From Comamonas sp. (GTDB taxonomy: Bacteria; Pseudomonadota; Gammaproteobacteria; Burkholderiales; Burkholderiaceae_C), in assembly GCA_031277805.1 (NCBI GenBank), contig JAITLR010000021.1, forward strand, positions 100,404 to 164,403: a stretch of 64,000 bases of DNA. The letters run 5' to 3'. This document shows, in pieces, positions 44,798 through 54,166 of the stretch. The stretch's first letter is position 1. Each line of letters begins with the position of its first letter. Made by a program: the position numbers and the translations under genes. The notes under the pieces were generated by a model. The model saw only the letters and a program-made list of their open reading frames with translations, did not search any database and had not been told where the DNA came from.

Positions 44798-46567
44798 TTA
44801 GACCAGCGGACGTGGGTTTTTCAGATACATGGTGCGGATGGCGTGCAGCGTCCAGTAAGCCAGGCCACCCACCATGCCGGTGGGGTTGTACTGGGTGTTC
44901 TGCACAAAGTTGCCAGCGCCGAAGACGAACACGTTGTGCTTGTCCCATGCCTGGCAGTAACGGTTCACCACGCCCTCGCGTGGGCTCTCGGACATGATGT
45001 GGCCACCGGTGTTGTGAGTCGTCTGGTAGGGACGCACATCAAACTTGGCGCCGATGTTCTTGAAGCCCGACTGGATCAGGTCCGGCTTCATGGCATTGCC
45101 CACTTCCTCGGCCTTGATCTTCTGGTACTGGGTCATCTTCAGGTCGTTGTCCTGCCAGTTGAAGGTCATGCGCATCAGCGGCCTGCCATGTGGGTCCTTG
45201 TAGGTGGGATCCAGGTCCAGGTGATTGTTGCGGTACGACATGTGCGAGCCATGTGTGCCGATGGACATGGAGTGGCCATACCATTCGCCCACCCCTTTCT
45301 TCCAGCCAGCACCCCAGCCAGGTGTGCCCTTGGGCAGAGGCATGGAGCGGATAGGCTGACCGTTCATGGTGCCGACACGCCAGTAAGCACCGCCGATGAA
45401 GCCCAGCTTGCCGAAGTCGTTCTGGTTCACGCCGAAGTCATCAATACAGATGCCGTTCGCACCGTGGCCGACGAAGGGGTTGAAGTTCTCCTCCTTGAAA
45501 AACAGCGTCACGCCGCCGTTCATCTGGTAGGCGTAGTTCTTGCCCGTCACGCCGGTGTTGGTCTTGGGGTCGTAGGGCTTGCCGATACCGGACACCAGCA
45601 GCAAATGCACGTTGTTGAGCTGGTAGGACGACAGAATCACCAGATCTGCAGGCTGGAACACTTCTTCCTGTTTGATGGCATCGAAGTAAGTCACGCCGGT
45701 GGCGGTCTTTCCGTCGGCCGAGCTTTCCACACGCAGCACTTCGGAGTGCGTGCGGTATTCAAAGTTGGGCTTGCGCTTGAGCGCGTCGAGCACCGCCGTC
45801 TGGGGCGAAGACTTGGAATACTGGTAGCAGCCGAAGCGCTCGCAGAAGCCGCAGAAGTTGCAAGGCGCCATCTGCATGCCATAGGGGTTCACATAGGATG
45901 TGGACGCAATGGCCGCCGGGGCAGGGAAGGTGTGATAGCCCATCTGCTTGGCCACAGCTTCGAACTTGACGGAATCGTATGTGCTGGGCAGTGCAGGCAT
46001 GGGGTACTCTTTCGAGCGCCAGCCTTCGAAGGCATTGCCGCCCTCGTGAATCTGCCCCTTGATGTTGCCAGCCTTGCCGGACACACCGGCCACTTCGTCA
46101 AAACGGGTGAAGAAGGGCTCCAACTCGTCATAAGTGACGGGGTAATCCATGAGGTTCATGCCCTCGGGGATGATGGACTCGCCCCAGTGCTCCTTCACAT
46201 AGGTGCGCAGCTGGATTTCCTGGGGCTGTGGACGCCACAGCAAACCATTCCAGTGCGTACCTGCGCCGCCCACGCCATTGGCAGGCAGGAAAGATCCCAT
46301 GGAGCGGTAAGGCAGAGCCACTTCATCCTCGGAGCGGCGCACAGTCACCGTGGCCTGGCGGGGATGCTGCATGTTCTTCAGGCGCACACCATAGGTCAGC
46401 TCGTCGATCTGATTGGGGTACTTGAACTCGGGCACCGTGTTCTGGTCACCACCGCGCTCCAGAGCCACAATTTCCAGGCCTTCAGCGGCCAGTTCCATAC
46501 CTGCGATCGAACCGGTCCAGCCCAGGCCGACGATCACCACGTCTTTCTTTTTCTCGATGCGTGCCAT
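44798..46567 (-). CDS. GMC-type FAD-dependent dehydrogenase catalytic subunit
   Basis: 589 residues. FAD-binding start DVVIVGLGWTGSIAGMELAAEGLEIVALERGG; the conserved CNFCGFCERFGCY cysteine cluster (about residues 225-240) typical of three-subunit dehydrogenases; and a C-terminal part with THNTGGHIMSESPREGV and VFGAGNFVQNTQYNPTG, carrying the GMC His/Asn pair. It resembles gluconate 2-dehydrogenase flavoprotein subunits; the sugar, alcohol or acid oxidised cannot be decided. It has no signal peptide and is expected to be carried out with the Tat-dependent small subunit whose gene ends three bases upstream. Confidence 0.93.
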   Translation of the reverse strand: MARIEKKKDVVIVGLGWTGSIAGMELAAEGLEIVALERGGDQNTVPEFKYPNQIDELTYGVRLKNMQHPRQATVTVRRSEDEVALPYRSMGSFLPANGVGGAGTHWNGLLWRPQPQEIQLRTYVKEHWGESIIPEGMNLMDYPVTYDELEPFFTRFDEVAGVSGKAGNIKGQIHEGGNAFEGWRSKEYPMPALPSTYDSVKFEAVAKQMGYHTFPAPAAIASTSYVNPYGMQMAPCNFCGFCERFGCYQYSKSSPQTAVLDALKRKPNFEYRTHSEVLRVESSADGKTATGVTYFDAIKQEEVFQPADLVILSSYQLNNVHLLLVSGIGKPYDPKTNTGVTGKNYAYQMNGGVTLFFKEENFNPFVGHGANGICIDDFGVNQNDFGKLGFIGGAYWRVGTMNGQPIRSMPLPKGTPGWGAGWKKGVGEWYGHSMSIGTHGSHMSYRNNHLDLDPTYKDPHGRPLMRMTFNWQDNDLKMTQYQKIKAEEVGNAMKPDLIQSGFKNIGAKFDVRPYQTTHNTGGHIMSESPREGVVNRYCQAWDKHNVFVFGAGNFVQNTQYNPTGMVGGLAYWTLHAIRTMYLKNPRPLV

Positions 46568-46570
46568 GAC

Positions 46571-47269
46571 TTAAGCCCTTTCGCCCTTGATGGATACCGG
46601 TCCCAGCGGGTACTTCACGTTGTGCTGATCGACCCATTCGGCATAGCTGGCGCGCGCGCCAGGGAAACCGATGTACTTCCAGGACTGCATGCCATGGTTG
46701 CCGCCGTGCTGAGGGTCGGCGAAATAGCCTTCCTTGGTGTTGGCCAGCAAGGTGGAGAAGAAAAAGCCCAGTTCGGGTTCGAGCTTGATCTCGCCTTTTT
46801 GCAAGGCGGTCAGAGCCTGATCCTGCTGCTCGGCACTCAGGCTCTTGAACTCCTTGCCAAAGCGTTCCTTGCATGCTGTGTTGAATGCAGGAATGGCCTT
46901 GCGATACAGCTGCGCGGGATTCAGAGGCGATTGCCAGCCTCGATCGGGAGTTGCTGCGGGGTCATGGGGACCCTCCATGTACCAGATCTCCGCATTGCCG
47001 TAGTAACCCTGCAGCTGGCGATCGATGAACACAGGTACATGGGCCTCGATGGCACCAGGGCCGTCGCCTTCCGAGGGGATCAGGCGCGCAGTGGCAGCCA
47101 GCACAAAAGCCCACTCTTCAGGATTCAGGTATTCGGGCTTGTATTTGTCCAGCTGGACAGGAGACTCTTTGGAGCTGGCATGAAATGTCATGGCCACGCC
47201 GGTCAGCGCCATGCCGGCACCGGATGCCTTCATGAACGCTCTGCGGCTGGGAGGGGATGAATTGGACAT
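46571..47269 (-). CDS. Small subunit of gluconate 2-dehydrogenase-like complex, Tat-exported
   Basis: 232 residues. N-terminus has the Tat motif SRRAFMK (SPPSRRAFMKASGAGMALTG) followed by a hydrophobic stretch. The rest resembles gluconate 2-dehydrogenase subunit 3 (LNPEEWAFVLAATARLIPSEGDGPGA, VPVFIDRQLQGYYG, GYFADPQHGGNHGMQSWKYIGFPGARA). It probably hitch-hikes the flavoprotein through Tat. ATG 47269 is chosen (AGGA nine bases upstream); an open frame of 43 codons before it lacks similarity. First gene of the three-gene unit. Confidence 0.92.
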   Translation of the reverse strand: MSNSSPPSRRAFMKASGAGMALTGVAMTFHASSKESPVQLDKYKPEYLNPEEWAFVLAATARLIPSEGDGPGAIEAHVPVFIDRQLQGYYGNAEIWYMEGPHDPAATPDRGWQSPLNPAQLYRKAIPAFNTACKERFGKEFKSLSAEQQDQALTALQKGEIKLEPELGFFFSTLLANTKEGYFADPQHGGNHGMQSWKYIGFPGARASYAEWVDQHNVKYPLGPVSIKGERA

Positions 47270-47892
47270 TCTTACTATTCCTAATCGCGTAAACATCGAT
47301 CCACACACCACCGTGTTTGACGGGCGCTCAGGTCCTCGTCGAGATCGCAGATCCCAGGCGATGTGACACGTAGATCCGCACAGCAAAAATGCGCACACCC
47401 CTCAAAAAAAGTGTGCGCATACACTTACCCAGAAGAGCAATCAATCTGGATTGGCTGGCATTGATTTTTTAATAGTAGTTCCCTTGACAATCATTTGTTG
47501 CAAGTTGTTCGCTAGCCTGCATGCGAGCCGTGGTCTTTTGTTGGAGCAAAAAACAAGGGTTTACCATTAGATATAAGACATAAGACTCCTTCCATTTCCA
47601 GGAGTTTTTACTGCCCCATTCAAGATGGCTTCAAGCCACTGAAACTGCTCATCTTTTCCAGGTTTCGGGCGCAAAAAAAGAGGCCTCTGGCCTCTTTTTT
47701 TGTTGTGCAGACCTTGCTGCCTTATAGGGACTTCCCATCAGTGCAAGCCGACGGTGCCTGGCATTTCAGCACTTCAGGATGGATTGCATGGTGGTTGCTC
47801 TCCATGCTTTTTATATTTCTCAATGCCTGCCAGATCGCCCTTCAACTCGATGGCCTCTGAATTTCTCGCCTCCGTAACAGGACAATGCTCCT
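47270..47892. other. Gene-free region upstream of the dehydrogenase genes
   Basis: About 620 bases between ABC paralogue 2 and the dehydrogenase genes. It contains a bidirectional-looking terminator (47673-47701) and, between it and 47270, AT-rich sequence where the dehydrogenase promoter should be; no convincing -35/-10 pair for the minus strand was found. A 27-codon minus-strand ORF beginning MESNHHAIHPE within 47720-47810 has no RBS and is not called. Confidence 0.55.
47673..47701. terminator. Rho-independent terminator after ABC paralogue 2
   Basis: AAAAAAAGAGGCC (47673-47685), TCT, GGCCTCTTTTTTT (47689-47701): 13-bp perfect stem with A- and T-runs on both sides. It is about 190 bases after the stop of the minus-strand ABC gene. 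Confidence 0.88.
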
Positions 47893-49656
47893 TTACAAGA
47901 CCGCCTGCGGTGCAGGATCAGCCACCGTTCCAAGGTTCAAGCTGTACGTTTTGGGATCAAGCAGCCATTGCTGCTGGTGGTACTTGCGCACAGTATCCCG
48001 ATGCGCCACTGAAATCACGGCACCGCCATTGCGTTGCGCCATCTGCACCAGTGCCTCGTATACCCGCTCCTCCGAAGCGTTATCCAGCGCACTGGAAGCC
48101 TCGTCCGCAAACACCCAGGCAGGCTGCTTGAGCAAGACACGGGCAACCGCCAAGCGCTGTCTCTCGCCGCCCGACAGCAGGCTCTGCCATGCTTCAAAGT
48201 CGTCCAGCCGCGATTGCAGTGCCGACAGCCCCGCCTGCGTCAAGGCTTGTGCAAACTGCGTATCGGAATAATTTTCTGCATGAGATGGATAGGCCAGCGC
48301 ATCCCGCAAACGCCCCTCAGGAAAATAAGGCTGCTGCGGGATAAACATCACTTTTCCCGGAAGGCTGACATGCCCCTTGGCAAAGGGCCAGATGCCTGAC
48401 AAGGCTCTGAGCAAGGTGGATTTGCCGCAGCCAGAAGGCCCGCCAATCAGCACATTGCAGCCTTTTTCAATGCGTGTGGCAATGTTCTGCAGCAGTAGCT
48501 GGCCAGAGGGCAAACGCAACTCAAGCCCATCGACAGCCACATGCGAATCCACGCTTTGATGCTGCAGTGCCGAAGGCTCTACGGCCCGGTCCAGGGCGGA
48601 CTCAAGCTCTGCCAGACGCTGTGCCGATGCCCGCCACTCAGCCAGACTGCTGAAATTGTTGATGAACCAGGAAAGCGAGGTCTGCACCATGCTGAAAGCC
48701 ATGGAGACCTCAACCAGTGCTCCCATGCTGATATGACCGCTGAAATAGCGTTCCGCCAATACTAGATAGGGAAACAGTATGGAAAGATTGTTGAAGAAAT
48801 TGGTGAACCAGCCCAGCCTCGTCTGTCGCTTGACCAACGCATACTTGCTTTGCAGCAAGGCCTCCAGCTTCTGGTCCAACTGAAAATGCTCGATTTCCTG
48901 CGCGCGATCGAGAGCAATGGCTTCTGCGTTATCCCGAACGCGAGCCATGTGATAGCGAAAATGCGCTTCACGCTTTTGCAGCTCGAAGTTCATCTGCTTG
49001 AGCGCACGACCCAGCCAGTAGGTGATCAGCGTTCCCGCGCCACAGTACAGCAAGGCCACCCACAGCATGAAGCCCGGAATATTCACAGCCTCTCCGGCGA
49101 TCATCAGATCCGTACCATCGTCTATGCCCGCCAGGACCGCACCGAAAACCACCAGGGTCGCCAAAGACACCATCAATCCGGTCACAAGACTGCAGGTATT
49201 GTTCACAAATCGCTGGACGTCTTCATGAATTCGCTGGTCCGGGTTATCGGGCATCTGCGAGCCAGGCATATTGCGCATCAGCTCCAGCTGATAGAAAGCT
49301 CTGTGCTCAAACCATCGCGCCAAAAGTTGTTTGGTAAACCAGCGCCGCCAGCGAATCTCCAGCACTTCCGCCAGATAGAAAGCCATCACCACGACAGCAA
49401 TCAGTACCAGCAAGAGCCAGCAAAAATCTGGCAGCAGTGCATAGAACTGCTCCCGATTCTTGCCCTGCAAGGCATTGGTCTTTGCGCCCATCCAGGCAAC
49501 CAGCTTGGTCTGCCACCAGCCGCCAAAAACAGATAGCACCAGCACAGAGGCGATCAGCAGCAGCGCAGAAGCCCTTTGTGGAGATTCCCAGAAATATGGC
49601 CTGATCAGGCCCCAGGTTTGTGCCCACATGGACGATTGCGATGGCGATCTGGACAT
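47893..49656 (-). CDS. One-piece ABC transporter (YddA/Rv1819c-like), paralogue 2
   Basis: 587 residues, clearly homologous to the gene at 41457-43259 along its length: MPDNPDQRIHEDVQRFVNN, RWRRWFTKQLLARWFEHRAFYQLEL, VNIPGFMLWVALLYC, AHFRYHMARVRDNAEAIAL, TRLGWFTNFFNN and SWFINNFSSLAEWRASAQRLAELESAL all have counterparts. Walker A is GGPSGCGKSTLLRAL (from about 404), signature LSGGERQRLAVARVLL, Walker B WVFADEASSALD. Six predicted helices. Substrate unknown. It lies upstream of the dehydrogenase genes on the same strand. Confidence 0.92.
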   Translation of the reverse strand: MSRSPSQSSMWAQTWGLIRPYFWESPQRASALLLIASVLVLSVFGGWWQTKLVAWMGAKTNALQGKNREQFYALLPDFCWLLLVLIAVVVMAFYLAEVLEIRWRRWFTKQLLARWFEHRAFYQLELMRNMPGSQMPDNPDQRIHEDVQRFVNNTCSLVTGLMVSLATLVVFGAVLAGIDDGTDLMIAGEAVNIPGFMLWVALLYCGAGTLITYWLGRALKQMNFELQKREAHFRYHMARVRDNAEAIALDRAQEIEHFQLDQKLEALLQSKYALVKRQTRLGWFTNFFNNLSILFPYLVLAERYFSGHISMGALVEVSMAFSMVQTSLSWFINNFSSLAEWRASAQRLAELESALDRAVEPSALQHQSVDSHVAVDGLELRLPSGQLLLQNIATRIEKGCNVLIGGPSGCGKSTLLRALSGIWPFAKGHVSLPGKVMFIPQQPYFPEGRLRDALAYPSHAENYSDTQFAQALTQAGLSALQSRLDDFEAWQSLLSGGERQRLAVARVLLKQPAWVFADEASSALDNASEERVYEALVQMAQRNGGAVISVAHRDTVRKYHQQQWLLDPKTYSLNLGTVADPAPQAVL

Positions 49657-49755
49657 TTTTCACTTCTCCCTTGACTTGGCCTCTGTCTGAGAAGAATGGA
49701 CGGTTTCCTACAAAAAGTAACTCACTGAAATTGGGTATTTGCGAAGGATCAGCGT

Positions 49756-49783
49756 AAAAAAAAAAGAGGCCCTCAGGCCTCTT
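49756..49783 (-). terminator. Rho-independent terminator after nagZ
   Basis: AAGAGGCC (49764-49771), CTCA, GGCCTCTT (49776-49783), with ten consecutive A bases (49756-49765) giving a long T-run on the minus strand. Confidence 0.9.
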
Positions 49784-49810
49784 GTGTGAACCGCGCAGCA
49801 GCGCCTGTGC

Positions 49811-50896
49811 TCAAGGCAGCAGATCCAGCGCCTGCAAATAGGCCGGCTGGCGCATCAGCTCATCCCAGACTTGGGGCTCGGTGTCCGGCAGCAGCGAAAC
49901 ACGGCGCGATTCGCTGTCCTCGTCAGGCACCCAGCGGCCGTCGCGCAGCGCGGCATCCATGCCGTCCAGCAGCTCGTCCACATGCTCGCCCAGGCCCAGG
50001 CTCTGGTTGCACAGCAGCACCATGTCGCAGCCCGCATGCAGTGCAGACAGAGCCGCCTCGGTATAGCTGATGAGCTCGCCATTGATACGGCGTGCGCCTT
50101 CCATGCTGAGGTCATCGCTGAAGATGGCACCGTCATAGCGCAGACGGCTGCGCAAAATGTCCTTGAGCCACTTTTCGCTGAAGCCTGCGGGGCGCTTGTC
50201 CACCTTGGGATAGATCACATGGGCCGGCATCACTGCCGTGAGCACGCTGGTGAGCCAGGGATATGGCGCAGCATCCTCATCGAGAATCGCCGACAGGCTG
50301 CGCTTGTCCACGGGAATATCGACATGCGAATCGGCCTTCACAAAACCATGGCCAGGGAAATGCTTGCCACAGTTACCCATGCCTGCCTGCAACAGGCCAT
50401 GCATCAGGCTCTTGGCCAGGGCTGCCACCACACGCGGGTCGCGGCCAAAGCTGCGATCGCCGATGACACTGCTTTCACCATAGTCCAAGTCCAGCACCGG
50501 CGTGAAGCTGAAGTCCACGCCGCAGGCGCGCAGTTCCGTGCCCAGCACATAGCCAGCCGCCGTGGCCGCGTTCATGGCACGCATGGCGCCACTGCCTTCG
50601 CGGTGCTTCTTGCCCTTTCCATCATCCATCCACATCTCGCCAAAAGCGCGCATGGGCGGGATGTGGGTGAAGCCATCGGTTCGAAAACGCTGCACGCGAC
50701 CGCCCTCGTGGTCCACGCAGATCAGCAGACCGGGCTTGACGGCCTTGATGTCGGCACACAGCTGCACCAGCGCGCTGCGGTCTTCCCAGTTGCGCTTGAA
50801 CAGGATGATGCCGCCGACCAGCGGGTGGGCCAGACGTTCGCGGTCCACATCGGTCAGTGATGTGCCTGCAATGTCGATGATAAGAGGGGCGTGCAT
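49811..50896 (-). CDS. nagZ: Beta-N-acetylhexosaminidase NagZ
   Basis: 361 residues. Glycoside hydrolase family 3 enzyme of peptidoglycan recycling; it releases N-acetylglucosamine from anhydro-muropeptides in the cytoplasm. MHAPLIIDIAGTSLTDVDRERL start, GLLICVDHEGGRVQRFR, RSFGRDP and the signature KHFPGHGFVKADSHVDIP (with His and Asp) followed by GAIFSDDLSMEGA are conserved. ATG 50896 is preferred; an ATG two codons upstream is equally open. It is last in the acpS-nagZ direction, followed by a terminator. Confidence 0.96.
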   Translation of the reverse strand: MHAPLIIDIAGTSLTDVDRERLAHPLVGGIILFKRNWEDRSALVQLCADIKAVKPGLLICVDHEGGRVQRFRTDGFTHIPPMRAFGEMWMDDGKGKKHREGSGAMRAMNAATAAGYVLGTELRACGVDFSFTPVLDLDYGESSVIGDRSFGRDPRVVAALAKSLMHGLLQAGMGNCGKHFPGHGFVKADSHVDIPVDKRSLSAILDEDAAPYPWLTSVLTAVMPAHVIYPKVDKRPAGFSEKWLKDILRSRLRYDGAIFSDDLSMEGARRINGELISYTEAALSALHAGCDMVLLCNQSLGLGEHVDELLDGMDAALRDGRWVPDEDSESRRVSLLPDTEPQVWDELMRQPAYLQALDLLP

Positions 50897-50918
50897 GCTC
50901 ATGAGGTTTGATTCAGAT

Positions 50919-50967
50919 TTGATAGCTACTCGCGCTTTTCCATCAAGCGCTACAGACCAATTTCACT
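50919..50967. repeat. Palindromic intergenic repeat, copy 6 (short form)
   Basis: TTTGATAGCTACTCGCGCTT and AAGCGCTACAGACCAATTTCACT. The right end overlaps the acpS stop at 50963 by a few bases. It shares GACCAATTTCACT with copy 5. Confidence 0.7.
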
Positions 50968-51358
50968 CTTTACGTTCCACGACGCAGAAGCTGGCCGCGT
51001 AATCAGATTCGTCCGTGACCGACAGATGCACCGCCAGATTGTTCTGCTCGAACCATTGCTTGAGTTCGCCATGCAGGCGAATAGCCGGCTGGCCGCTGGG
51101 CAGTTTGATGACTTCGCAGTGGCGCCAGGTCATGGGCATGCGCATACCCATGCCGACCGCTTTGCTGAACGCTTCCTTGGCGGAAAAACGCGTGGCCAGA
51201 TAGCGGATGCCGCGCTCGGGCCAGCGCGCGCTGCGGGCTTTCCAGGTAGCGATTTCGCCCTCGGCCAGCACCTTGAGCGCAAAGCGTTCGCCATGCTTTT
51301 CCAGGCTGGCGCGAATGCGGCGCACATCGCAGATATCCGTGCCTATGCCGTAGATCAT
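50963..51358 (-). CDS. acpS: Holo-[acyl-carrier-protein] synthase
   Basis: 131 residues. Transfers phosphopantetheine to AcpP Ser37. [23 protein letters not shown] start and the [21 protein letters not shown] motif are diagnostic; the metal-binding Asp and Glu are in GTDIC and [11 protein letters not shown] 51358 has GGAG six bases upstream; seven in-frame codons earlier are not conserved. It lies behind pdxJ, with palindromic repeat copy 7 between them. Confidence 0.97.
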   Translation of the reverse strand: MIYGIGTDICDVRRIRASLEKHGERFALKVLAEGEIATWKARSARWPERGIRYLATRFSAKEAFSKAVGMGMRMPMTWRHCEVIKLPSGQPAIRLHGELKQWFEQNNLAVHLSVTDESDYAASFCVVERKE

Positions 51359-51382
51359 GCGGAACTCCTTTTTAGCCAAATC

Positions 51383-51423
51383 AGGCTCTAGCGCTTGCCA
51401 GTCAAGCGCAAGCAGCTATGGTT
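51383..51423. repeat. Palindromic intergenic repeat, copy 7
   Basis: CTCTAGCGCTTGCCAGTCAA then GCGCAAGCAGCTATGG. AGCGCTTG and CAAGCGCA pair, and the end AAGCAGCTATGG matches copy 2. It abuts the pdxJ stop at 51424. Confidence 0.72.
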
Positions 51424-52197
51424 TCAGGATTGCTTGGCTGCCATACCTGCGTCAATGCAGGTCTGATAAGCCTTGACGGTCTCGGCATAGCCCAGCTCCA
51501 GCGCATCGGCGATCAAGGCGTGGCCGATGGAGACCTCGGCCAGACCGGGAACGCGGGCCACAAAGGCAGCCAGATTGTCACGATTCAGGTCATGGCCGGC
51601 ATTGATACCCAGACCCGCATCCAGCGCGGCTTGTGCCGCCCTGGCATAAGTCTGCAGTTGCAGCTCCTGATCGGCCTTGCCCCAGTTGGCAGCGAAAGGC
51701 TCGGTGTACAGCTCCACACGGTCTGCGCCGACGGCCTTGGCGGCGGCCATCTGCTCGGGAACGGGGTCCATGAACAGACTCACGCGCACGCCCAGGGCCT
51801 TGCATTCGTCAATCAGCGGCTTGAGGCGCTCGGCATCCTGCGGGAAAGTCCAGCCATGGTCGCTGGTGAACTGATCTTCGCTGTCGGGCACAAACGTGGC
51901 CTGATGCGGGCGGGTCTGGCGAATGAAGTCCATCAGGTTCTGCGTGGGGTTGCCCTCGATATTGAACTCGGCCTGGGGCCAGCTCTGCATCAGCGCATGC
52001 AGCTCGAAGACATCCTGGACGCGGATATGGCGCTCGTCGGGACGCGGATGAATGGTGATGCCCTGCGCGCCCGCTTCCAGGCAGATCTGCGCTGCACGGG
52101 TCACGGACGGAATGCCCAGATGACGGGTATTGCGCAGCAGCGCCACCTTGTTGACATTGACCGAAAGCGCGGTGCGCGGGGAAGCGGAAGGTTTCAT
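51424..52197 (-). CDS. pdxJ: Pyridoxine 5'-phosphate synthase
   Basis: 257 residues, (beta/alpha)8 enzyme that joins 1-deoxyxylulose phosphate and aminoacetone phosphate. [48 protein letters not shown] is diagnostic; [38 protein letters not shown] and [10 protein letters not shown] follow. ATG 52197 overlaps the recO stop (ATGA), so translation is coupled; 18 further in-frame codons upstream belong to recO sequence in another frame. Confidence 0.97.
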   Translation of the reverse strand: MKPSASPRTALSVNVNKVALLRNTRHLGIPSVTRAAQICLEAGAQGITIHPRPDERHIRVQDVFELHALMQSWPQAEFNIEGNPTQNLMDFIRQTRPHQATFVPDSEDQFTSDHGWTFPQDAERLKPLIDECKALGVRVSLFMDPVPEQMAAAKAVGADRVELYTEPFAANWGKADQELQLQTYARAAQAALDAGLGINAGHDLNRDNLAAFVARVPGLAEVSIGHALIADALELGYAETVKAYQTCIDAGMAAKQS

Positions 52198-52970
52198 AGC
52201 GATTGCAGATCCATCATCAGCTGGCGGGTGCGCAGCATGGTTGAGCCGCAATGGTATTGCAGAAGATTGCGCAATTGCGGCTTCAGGGCCTGGGCCACTT
52301 CGGGCTCGGCCAGGGCATTCAAGGTTCGTGGAAACGGTTGATCACCCTGCAGGGCACGCTCTATGCTTTGCCACTGCCTGCCCGTCAATGCCGCACGCTC
52401 GTGGCTGGATGCCTGGCGCAGCCCACCGTCGGCCACCAGCGTGTAACGCAAAGCAGTTTGAACCTCGCTGAGCGTCGTGCTTTCCTGGGTCAGATCGGGC
52501 AAATGGCCCAGCTCGCGCAGCAGCACCAGCTCGAAGGCACGTAATACGGGCTCAATGGCATCGGTGGTACCGCCATGCTGGCCCGCCAGCACGCGCACTA
52601 CGCCGGCGTAGATATCGAACAGCGCCGCATAAGGGTCGTCGCGCGCCAACAGGCGCAGCAGCAGCTCGTTAAGGTACATGCCCGACCACAGCGCATCGCC
52701 CTGAGGCATGACATGGCCGCCCACCCATTCCGCACCCTTGAGCGTATGAATTTCGGCATTGCCCTCCGCCCCCAGCGTGTAGTTGAGCTTGAGCGGCTGC
52801 AACGGCAGCAGCACGGGACGGAAATTAGAAGTATGGCGCTTGACACCCTTGGCTGCCAGAGCCACACGCCCGCGATGGCGCGTGAACACCTCCAGAATCA
52901 GGCTGGATTCGCTCCAGTCATACTGGTGCAGGATATATGCGGGTTCGTCGCTGACGCGTTTGGCTGCCAC
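52194..52970 (-). CDS. recO: DNA repair protein RecO
   Basis: 258 residues. N-terminal OB domain ([34 protein letters not shown]) followed by helical domain with [34 protein letters not shown] and [15 protein letters not shown]. It loads RecA with RecF/RecR. Start is GTG 52970 with no strong RBS. Separated from era by a terminator-like hairpin, so it probably starts a new transcript with pdxJ and acpS. Confidence 0.94.
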   Translation of the reverse strand: MAAKRVSDEPAYILHQYDWSESSLILEVFTRHRGRVALAAKGVKRHTSNFRPVLLPLQPLKLNYTLGAEGNAEIHTLKGAEWVGGHVMPQGDALWSGMYLNELLLRLLARDDPYAALFDIYAGVVRVLAGQHGGTTDAIEPVLRAFELVLLRELGHLPDLTQESTTLSEVQTALRYTLVADGGLRQASSHERAALTGRQWQSIERALQGDQPFPRTLNALAEPEVAQALKPQLRNLLQYHCGSTMLRTRQLMMDLQSL

Positions 52971-52984
52971 GGAAAAAGTCAGAG

Positions 52985-53011
52985 AAAAGAAAAGGCCTCA
53001 GCAGAGGCCTT
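52985..53011 (-). terminator. Terminator-like hairpin between era and recO
   Basis: AAGGCCTC (52992-52999), AGCA, GAGGCCTT (53004-53011), followed on the minus strand by a T-rich stretch. It lies between the era stop (53063) and the recO start (52970). Confidence 0.75.
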
Positions 53012-53062
53012 GGTGCAGAAATGATAGCTTGCAGCCAGCATCAGACACTGACTGCAGGGTCA

Positions 53063-54166
53063 TCACTCGTAGCCGAACGATTTGACGCGGGCTTCATCGT
53101 CGGCCCAGCCCGACTTGACCTTGACCCAGATCTCCAGGAAGACCTTGGCGTCCAGAATCTTTTCCAGCTCCTGGCGAGCTTCGGTGGAGATGCGCTTGAG
53201 GCGCTCACCACCCTGGCCGATCACCATGGCCTTGTGACCATCGCGCTCGACCACGATGGTCGCGGCAATGCGCATGAAGCGGCCAAACTTGGGGCTGGGC
53301 TCTTCCTCGAACTTGTCGATGACCACGGTCGAGGTGTAAGGCAGTTCGTCGCCCGTGAAACGGAACAGCTTTTCACGCACGGTTTCGGCGGCGAGGAATT
53401 TCTCGCTGCGGTCGGTCAGCTCGTCCTGACCATAGAACCAGGGCTGCTGCGGCAGATACTTGGAGCAGATGCCGAACATGCGCTCGATATCCTTTTTGTT
53501 CTTGGCCGACATCGGCACAAACTCGGCAAAAGGATGGCGCTCCTGCATATCGCGCAGCCAGGGCGCAATCTCGGCGCGGCGGCCCACGGTGTCGAGCTTG
53601 TTGGCAATCAGCAGCGTGGGAATGCCGGGCTTGAACAGGCTCAGCACCTTGGCATCGGCCAGCGTGAAGCTGCCCGCTTCGACCACGAACAGGATCAGGT
53701 CCACATCGCCGATTGCACCCATCACGGTCTTGTTCAGCGACTTGTTCAAGGCCGTGGAATGCTTGGTCTGGAAGCCGGGCGTGTCCACGAAGACGAACTG
53801 GGTCTCGTCCTTGGTGCGGATGCCCGTGATGCGGTGACGCGTGGTCTGGGCCTTGCGCGAGGTAATCGAGATCTTCTGTCCCACCAGCGCATTCATCAGC
53901 GTGGACTTGCCCACATTGGGCTTGCCCACAATGGCAATCAGGCCGCAGCGCTGCTCTTCAGGCGCGTAGACGCGGGCAGGCTCTGCCTCCTCTTCGTCAC
54001 GGATGGCCGTGGGCGCGCTGCCAGGCTTGGCTGCCGCCAGCATGGTACTGATGTAGTCCAGGCTGGGGTCGCTGATATCGGTAGTAACAGCCTTGGGGCC
54101 TTTTTGGCCCTTGGCGGTTGCTGCACCTGCGGTGCCTGCTATTTTTTTCTTAGCAGCATCGGTCAT
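53063..54166 (-). CDS. era: GTPase Era with long N-terminal extension
   Basis: 367 residues; E. coli Era is about 301. The first ~70 residues are Lys/Ala/Gly-rich and low-complexity ([20 protein letters not shown]) before the G1 motif [12 protein letters not shown] (79-90). The rest is standard: [18 protein letters not shown] (G3), LIANKLD (G4), and a C-terminal KH domain with [28 protein letters not shown]. Era binds 16S rRNA 3' end and helps 30S maturation. It overlaps rnc by 4 bases. The start could be later than ATG 54166, but no better in-frame ATG with RBS was seen. Confidence 0.94.
   Translation of the reverse strand: MTDAAKKKIAGTAGAATAKGQKGPKAVTTDISDPSLDYISTMLAAAKPGSAPTAIRDEEEAEPARVYAPEEQRCGLIAIVGKPNVGKSTLMNALVGQKISITSRKAQTTRHRITGIRTKDETQFVFVDTPGFQTKHSTALNKSLNKTVMGAIGDVDLILFVVEAGSFTLADAKVLSLFKPGIPTLLIANKLDTVGRRAEIAPWLRDMQERHPFAEFVPMSAKNKKDIERMFGICSKYLPQQPWFYGQDELTDRSEKFLAAETVREKLFRFTGDELPYTSTVVIDKFEEEPSPKFGRFMRIAATIVVERDGHKAMVIGQGGERLKRISTEARQELEKILDAKVFLEIWVKVKSGWADDEARVKSFGYE

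Noticed and set aside
44135..47260. A 1041-codon open frame on the plus strand across the dehydrogenase genes
   Set aside because: Antisense to three well-supported genes; the translation is His/Gln/Val-rich with no domain, as expected for a shadow frame in GC-rich DNA.
47702..47892. A 27-codon minus-strand ORF (MESNHHAIHPE...) before the dehydrogenase genes
   Set aside because: No Shine-Dalgarno sequence, lies next to a terminator and has no coding bias.
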